Positions 5,410 to 8,335 of a stretch of DNA of 8,335 bases are shown one piece after another. The stretch spans positions 1 through 8,335 of the forward strand of contig OMUE01000163.1 of the NCBI GenBank assembly GCA_900314165.1, read 5' to 3'. Numbering within the stretch: position 1 is the stretch's first letter; each line of letters begins with the position of its first letter. The position numbers and the translations under genes are program-made. Origin of the DNA: an uncultured Acidaminococcus sp. GTDB taxonomy: Bacteria > Bacillota_C > Negativicutes > Acidaminococcales > Acidaminococcaceae. The notes under the pieces are model-generated. The model made no database searches and was not told where the DNA came from. It worked only from the letters and a program-made list of their open reading frames with translations.

Positions 5410-5637
5410 ATGATGAAAAAGCTAGTCAGTATGGTCCTTGTATGTACGCTGTGTTCCTTTGCAGCACCGGCTGTATCACTGGCGGCAGACTATGTGGGGA
5501 ATGCTCGTTCTATGAAATTCCATTATGCGGACTGCCGCTGGGCTAAGAAAATCAGCGCAGCGAACCGGGTGGAGTTTGAATCCCGAGAGGAAGCAGTGGA
5601 AGAAGGCTATGTGCCCTGCCAGGTGTGTAATCCGTGA
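5410..5637 (+). CDS. Small secreted protein with Ada-like metal-binding domain
   Basis: From ATG 5410 the product is 75 aa. It has a signal peptide: MMKK, a hydrophobic stretch to about residue 25, and a likely cut near SLAA-DY. The mature part (YVGN...KFH...DC.WAKKI...NRV.F.SREEA...GYVPC.VC) matches a small domain resembling the Ada metal-binding module, with H38, C42, C70 and C73 as probable zinc ligands. This domain is often found on secreted nuclease or metallo-beta-lactamase-fold proteins; here it stands alone. AAGGAAG about 8 nt upstream favours 5410 or 5413; an in-frame ATG at 5386 is less likely because it lengthens the charged N-terminus. It follows palindrome P5 and is 3 nt from the next open frame, which is an MBL-fold fragment. 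Export to the envelope is likely; its function is unknown. Confidence 0.75.
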   Translation: MMKKLVSMVLVCTLCSFAAPAVSLAADYVGNARSMKFHYADCRWAKKISAANRVEFESREEAVEEGYVPCQVCNP

Positions 5638-5670
5638 GGCTTGGAGGAGACGGTAGATGTTAGACGTGAG

Positions 5671-5889
5671 ATGTTAGTGGTCTGCTGGAAAGAAGCACCC
5701 CATACATCGGACAGCACGGTCATCTATATACCAGAGGATAAGGTCCTTTTCCTAGGCGATGCTACGCTGGGTTCCTTTGAAAATGGGGGAACTGTGGAAA
5801 GCAAGGCTGTGAAGGCGTTGCAGAAGTTCGTGGATTCGCTGGATGTTGAGTGGGTGCTGCTGGGGCATGAAGGAGCGGAACGGAGGTAG
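5671..5889 (+). pseudogene. Fragment of a metallo-beta-lactamase-fold hydrolase
   Basis: From ATG 5671 only 72 residues remain. They carry the later metal-binding motifs of an MBL-fold protein: APHTSDSTVIYIPEDKVLFLGD, with H11 and D30, and a final LLGHEG with H66. The N-terminal HxHxDH metal site is missing and the C-terminus stops soon after GH, so it cannot form the normal two-metal centre. Upstream, 5654-5676 is a GTTAGACGTGAGATGTTAG-like repeat stretch, suggesting replacement of the 5' part. Downstream, 5890-5950 is a GGGCCGAGG-type degenerate repeat. The frame can be extended in phase to a TTG at 5641, just after the preceding gene, without adding a recognisable domain. It is most likely a remnant, although the short product could still be translated. 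Confidence 0.65.
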
Positions 5890-6017
5890 ACTTGGGGGCG
5901 AAAATCCTTGGGCCGAGGAGGCTGGGACCGAAGCTGCCGGGGCCGAGGTGTCTTGAGTCGTGGTCCGCTGGACAGAATAGTGGACAATGCGGGGAACAAA
6001 ATGTCCCCGATTACTGA
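5890..6017. other. GC-rich degenerate repeat and small hairpin
   Basis: GGGCCGAGG-like units recur at about 5908, 5924 and 5939. CTTGAGTCGTGGTCCGCTGG (5952-5971) matches the junction opening repeat copy A (1690-1709), with the hairpin changed to GTCC-GCT-GGAC. CGGGGA (5990-5995) pairs with TCCCCG (6004-6009); there is no U-tract. There is no gene. Confidence 0.45.
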
Positions 6018-6203
6018 TTGTTGGTGAGCCTCAAACTATGCTGGTACGAGATTGATATAAAAAAATTACGAAAAAGGATCAGTGTGCTTTTTTGGCAAGA
6101 ACCAGTCTTCTATATCTACGTTGGCTTATTTGAATCGATGATTGTTAAAATCGAAAAGCATATGCTGGAGATGCTGGCGGAGTTCCAGCCAGAGGAAAAA
6201 TAG
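6018..6203 (+). CDS. Doubtful small open frame upstream of the Fe-S gene
   Basis: An open frame of about 61 codons from TTG 6018, with the first in-frame ATG only at 6138 (MIVKIEKHMLEMLAEFQPEEK), ends 35 bp before the iron-sulfur gene. No clear ribosome site precedes either start, and no family was recognised. It may be the 3' remnant of a lost gene, a leader peptide or chance. ATTACGAAAAA at 6065-6075 inside it resembles a half-site of the ACGA palindrome. Confidence 0.2.
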   Translation: MLVSLKLCWYEIDIKKLRKRISVLFWQEPVFYIYVGLFESMIVKIEKHMLEMLAEFQPEEK

Positions 6204-6238
6204 GAATATACAACTCAGAATTTTGGGAGGAATTTCTA

Positions 6239-7165
6239 ATGATAAAGAACAAAAATCAGGATGTTTTAGCGCCGGCTATCGTGGCGGGCTGTGAAGATAA
6301 GTTTTATTATGAGATTTCGGATGCCTGCGTGATGTGTGGTGCCTGCGTTTCTAATTGTCCTGTCCAGGCTATTGTGGCTGAAGAGAATCAATATCGAATC
6401 AATGCTGCCGCCTGCATCGATTGCGGAACCTGTTCTGCTGTGTGCCCAACCGGCGCAGCCCACCGCACACGCTACATCAGGGAAAGCATAACGCTGGATG
6501 AAATAGATATGGAAAAATGCTATTTCAATCCGGGGTGTGCGTTGAGTCTGTATAAGCCTGACGTGCCAGAGCAAATGCTAAAGCTGCTACAGACCCATTT
6601 CGGCAGCGTGAAGCTCCATAATATCTGTTGCCGACACGACCCTGGCCTTGCACCTGGTTCCACGATTATCAATAACTGTGCCGGGTGTGACCGCCGTTTT
6701 CGGTCACTGTATGAAAATATCAATACCATTTCCTACTGGGAAGTTATTGACAGCATCCCTGATTTAACGCTTCCTGATTACAGCGGTTTGAAAGTATCCA
6801 TTCATGATTCCTGCGGCTACCGCCATAAACCCCAGGTACATAGAGCCATCAGAAGCCTTTTGTCCAAGATGAACATCGAGATGGTAGAAACGCAATTCAG
6901 CGGTACGGAATCCGTGTGCTGTGGAGATAATTTCTATGGCTCCGTTTCCAATGAGCAAGTTGAGGAGCGTATTCGGATGCGGGCAGAGCAATTTCCCTGT
7001 GACAATATTGTTGTGTACTGTATCGGATGTCTCAGAGCCATGACCTCTGCGGGGAAAAAACCGCTTTATCTGCCGGATTTGCTGTTGGGCAGAACTGGGG
7101 AACCCATGCCTGACACACTGGATGAGTATCATTCAAAGCTGGAAACGTATATCCAGGCACATTGA
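6239..7165 (+). CDS. Two-[4Fe-4S] ferredoxin protein with paired CCG (HdrB/GlpC-like) domains
   Basis: This 308-aa soluble protein is probably an electron-transfer or redox subunit. Residues 30-41 (CVMCGACVSNCP) and 59-70 (CIDCGTCSAVCP) bind two [4Fe-4S] clusters. Two cysteine-rich CCG-type domains follow: the first with C100, C130-C131 and C147/C150 (NNCAGC), the second with C192 (HDSCG), C227-C228 (VCCGD) and C261/C264 (YCIGC). This pairing is found in heterodisulfide reductase HdrB/D, GlpC and LutA-type proteins. TGGGAGGAA lies just before the ATG, and the frame is intact with all ligands present. No flavin, dehydrogenase or membrane partner gene is visible, so the redox partner must be elsewhere or the protein acts alone. 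The substrate is not predictable from the sequence. Confidence 0.88.
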   Translation: MIKNKNQDVLAPAIVAGCEDKFYYEISDACVMCGACVSNCPVQAIVAEENQYRINAAACIDCGTCSAVCPTGAAHRTRYIRESITLDEIDMEKCYFNPGCALSLYKPDVPEQMLKLLQTHFGSVKLHNICCRHDPGLAPGSTIINNCAGCDRRFRSLYENINTISYWEVIDSIPDLTLPDYSGLKVSIHDSCGYRHKPQVHRAIRSLLSKMNIEMVETQFSGTESVCCGDNFYGSVSNEQVEERIRMRAEQFPCDNIVVYCIGCLRAMTSAGKKPLYLPDLLLGRTGEPMPDTLDEYHSKLETYIQAH

Positions 7166-7211
7166 TAAGCATTGACTTCAAGATAACTCCCAGTTTATCT
7201 AATTGAAAAAA

Positions 7212-7260
7212 AGTAAGTGCCCAACAACTTGACGTCCTTCCACCTTACTCCTCTGAGTAA
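7212..7260 (+). repeat. Direct repeat DR1, copy 2, with 3' hairpin
   Basis: It is identical to 989-1017 over 29 bp and similar beyond. The hairpin here is TTACTC-CTCT-GAGTAA (7245-7260). Against copy 1 a C-G pair has become T-A, so pairing is kept despite sequence change. It directly precedes the TGAGCCA array. Confidence 0.75.
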
Positions 7261-7262
7261 TC

Positions 7263-7346
7263 TGGCTCATTTTGAGCCATCAGTCCGGCGGGGTTGAGCC
7301 ACCCTTCCGGTCCAACGTGAGCCACTGTTCCGGTGATGTTGAGCCA
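7263..7346 (+). repeat. Relict IS21-like end array (four TGAGCCA units)
   Basis: TGAGCCA occurs at 7273, 7295, 7318 and 7340, spaced 22, 23 and 22 bp, the first three followed by TCCGG. An inverted TGGCTCA (7263-7269) pairs with the first unit across TTT. This matches the plan of the repeats beside istA, but there is no transposase nearby. Confidence 0.6.
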
Positions 7347-7464
7347 GGTGATGAAGACGACTGGGGTCGATAGGCAGCTGGGACGAGGGTCTGTTGGACG
7401 GACAAGAGTCGTTATACGTGATACGTAGTACGAAAGAGGATACGGAAAAATAGAGGCACTGTCT

Positions 7465-8019
7465 ATGGATACTTTAACAAAATCTGAACAGCATATCTCT
7501 AAGCTCCTATCCCTTGTTCTACGACATCGGCCGGAAGTACTGGGGGTGGAGCTGGATGCTCATGGCTGGGCGCCTATAGCAGATATCCTCGCTGGCATGA
7601 ATCGGCAGGGAACGTACTGCGACCGAAAAATCCTTGACCGTGTCGTGGCTTTAAATAATAAGAAACGATTTATGGTTAGCGAGGACGGTACAAAGATTCG
7701 GGCCTGCCAGGGCCATACTGTCCATGTGGATGTGGAAATGGAGGAAACAGAGCCTCCGGCTGTACTGTACCATGGCACGGTAGAGAAGAACTGTCTGTCC
7801 ATTGCTAAAGAAGGCCTGTTGCCCATGCAGCGGCTCTATGTGCATCTGTCCCCGGATATAGAGACGGCCCGTCAGGTAGGCAGCCGGCGTCGTGGCCTGG
7901 TTGTGATTTATAAGGTTGACTGTGCAGCTATGCGGCATGACGGGTATGTGTTCTACCGTGCTCACAATGGCGTATGGCAGACGAAATGTGTACCGGCGAA
8001 GTATTTGGAGAAGCTGTAA
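7465..8019 (+). CDS. kptA: RNA 2'-phosphotransferase (Tpt1/KptA family)
   Basis: This 184-aa enzyme belongs to the family that removes an internal RNA 2'-phosphate using NAD+, releasing ADP-ribose 1'',2''-cyclic phosphate and nicotinamide. The N-terminal winged-helix part has LSLVLRHRPEVLGVELDAHGW (R20, H21) and IRACQGH (R79). The ADP-ribosyltransferase-like part has LYHGT (102-105), MQRLYVHLS (R123) and NGVWQT near the end. R20, H21, R79 and R123 fit the Arg-His-Arg-Arg catalytic set of Tpt1. In RACQGH a Cys stands where Asn is common. Length is standard and a GAGG site precedes the ATG. Bacteria lack the yeast-type tRNA splicing that makes 2'-phosphate junctions, so the natural substrate is unclear; end-healing or other 2'-phosphorylated RNA is inference. 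It may be co-transcribed with the MORN gene 129 bp downstream, but a weak hairpin lies between. Confidence 0.93.
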   Translation: MDTLTKSEQHISKLLSLVLRHRPEVLGVELDAHGWAPIADILAGMNRQGTYCDRKILDRVVALNNKKRFMVSEDGTKIRACQGHTVHVDVEMEETEPPAVLYHGTVEKNCLSIAKEGLLPMQRLYVHLSPDIETARQVGSRRRGLVVIYKVDCAAMRHDGYVFYRAHNGVWQTKCVPAKYLEKL

Positions 8020-8081
8020 AGGAGCAAAGAGGAAACAGACGTGGAACGCTGTTGCTCGCTTGAATTATAATTTTGTCGCCT

Positions 8082-8115
8082 GCACGACGACCTGCGTGCC
8101 CTTCTTATTTTTTAT
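8082..8115 (+). terminator. Weak possible terminator after kptA
   Basis: GCACG (8082-8086) can pair with CGTGC (8095-8099) across an 8-nt loop, followed by CCTTCTTATTTTTTAT. The stem is short and the T-run begins several bases later, so termination would be partial at best. Confidence 0.3.
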
Positions 8116-8148
8116 ACTGAGGATATAAAGAATAAGGAGGGCATTGGT

Positions 8149-8335
8149 ATGGCTGATTTGGTAGGCGTTGCAAATATCGATCCGAAGTGGAAAAGGGTAT
8201 GGAAAAAACTGTATGACAAGGACGGTCATCTTGTCTATGAAGGGGAAACGGTACATGATAAGCCCTATGGGAAAGGAACTGTCTATTTCCCGGATGGCAA
8301 AATCTATCAGGACGGCTATTTTGCGGAGAAAGGGC
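8149..8335 (+). CDS. MORN-repeat protein, C-terminus beyond window edge
   Basis: ATG 8149 is preceded by AAGGAGG at good spacing, and the frame stays open for 62 codons to the right edge. After a basic N-terminus (IDPKWKRVWKKLYD) come MORN-type repeats: LVYEGETVHDKPYGKGTVYF (about 33-52), then PDGKIYQDGYFAEKG, with the usual Y-x-G and G-x-G spacing. MORN repeats are hairpin modules found in bacterial and eukaryotic proteins that contact membranes or other proteins. No signal peptide is visible. Full length and any extra domain are outside the window, so no function is assigned. Confidence 0.75.
   Translation, partial: MADLVGVANIDPKWKRVWKKLYDKDGHLVYEGETVHDKPYGKGTVYFPDGKIYQDGYFAEKG

Larger units (their letters stand above)
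7166..7464. other. Gene-free spacer with relict IS ends before kptA
   Basis: After the Fe-S gene come the second copy of DR1 (7212-7260), a TGAGCCA array (7263-7346) and a short tandem stretch with TACG every 7 bp (7414-7431). No terminator with a U-tract and no convincing promoter for kptA was found; TTGGAC (7394) lacks a well-spaced -10. There is no credible gene on either strand. Confidence 0.55.

Overview
The window looks like an accessory stretch of a low-to-mid GC Firmicutes-type chromosome. The evidence is Shine-Dalgarno-led genes (AGGAGG-like sites), Gram-positive-style small secreted and Fe-S proteins, and long intergenic mosaics of GC-rich hairpin repeats. The repeat style makes me think of Negativicutes (Acidaminococcus, Megasphaera, Selenomonas relatives), but that is recollection and not proof. 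It is a mosaic of mobile and repeat debris interleaved with a few intact genes.

Layout. (1) 1-929: left part of an IS21-type insertion sequence; istA runs leftward off the edge with a complete DDE triad, and 23-bp end repeats lie upstream of it. (2) 930-1832: about 900 bp without a credible gene, packed with IS21-like end arrays, a MITE-like inverted-repeat element, a large hairpin and GC-rich repeats. (3) 1833-5378, the most interesting part: two AAA+ ATPases of the COG1373 type (AAA_14 plus DUF4143, C-terminal PD-(D/E)XK-like motif) and a 108-aa zinc-ribbon protein, punctuated by five palindromes. (4) 5410-5889: a small secreted protein with an Ada-like H/C/C/C metal site, then a fragment of a metallo-beta-lactamase-fold gene. 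(5) 6239-7165: an intact two-ferredoxin, two-CCG iron-sulfur protein. (6) 7166-7464: relict IS ends and repeats. (7) 7465-8019: kptA/Tpt1-type RNA 2'-phosphotransferase. (8) 8149-end: start of a MORN-repeat protein.

The candidate system is the ATPase/palindrome pair. Each ATPase gene is preceded by a long-armed palindrome with the plan CTATT-(4-base core)-AAA, an A/T-rich centre of 14-24 nt, and the reverse complement. The core is ACGA for the first ATPase (two copies, in opposite orientation) and CCCC for the second. The CCCC version occurs three times: before the zinc-ribbon gene, before the second ATPase, and across that ATPase's stop codon, where its left arm encodes the last residues. 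Same plan with a different core beside each paralogue suggests cognate sites read by each ATPase/nuclease-like protein or by a partner. The palindromes lack U-tracts, so they are not ordinary terminators. What the system does (self-regulation, mobility, site-specific cleavage, defence) cannot be decided from sequence alone.

The remaining intact genes do not form an obvious pathway with the ATPases. They look like independent neighbours in a region repeatedly broken up by insertion and recombination.
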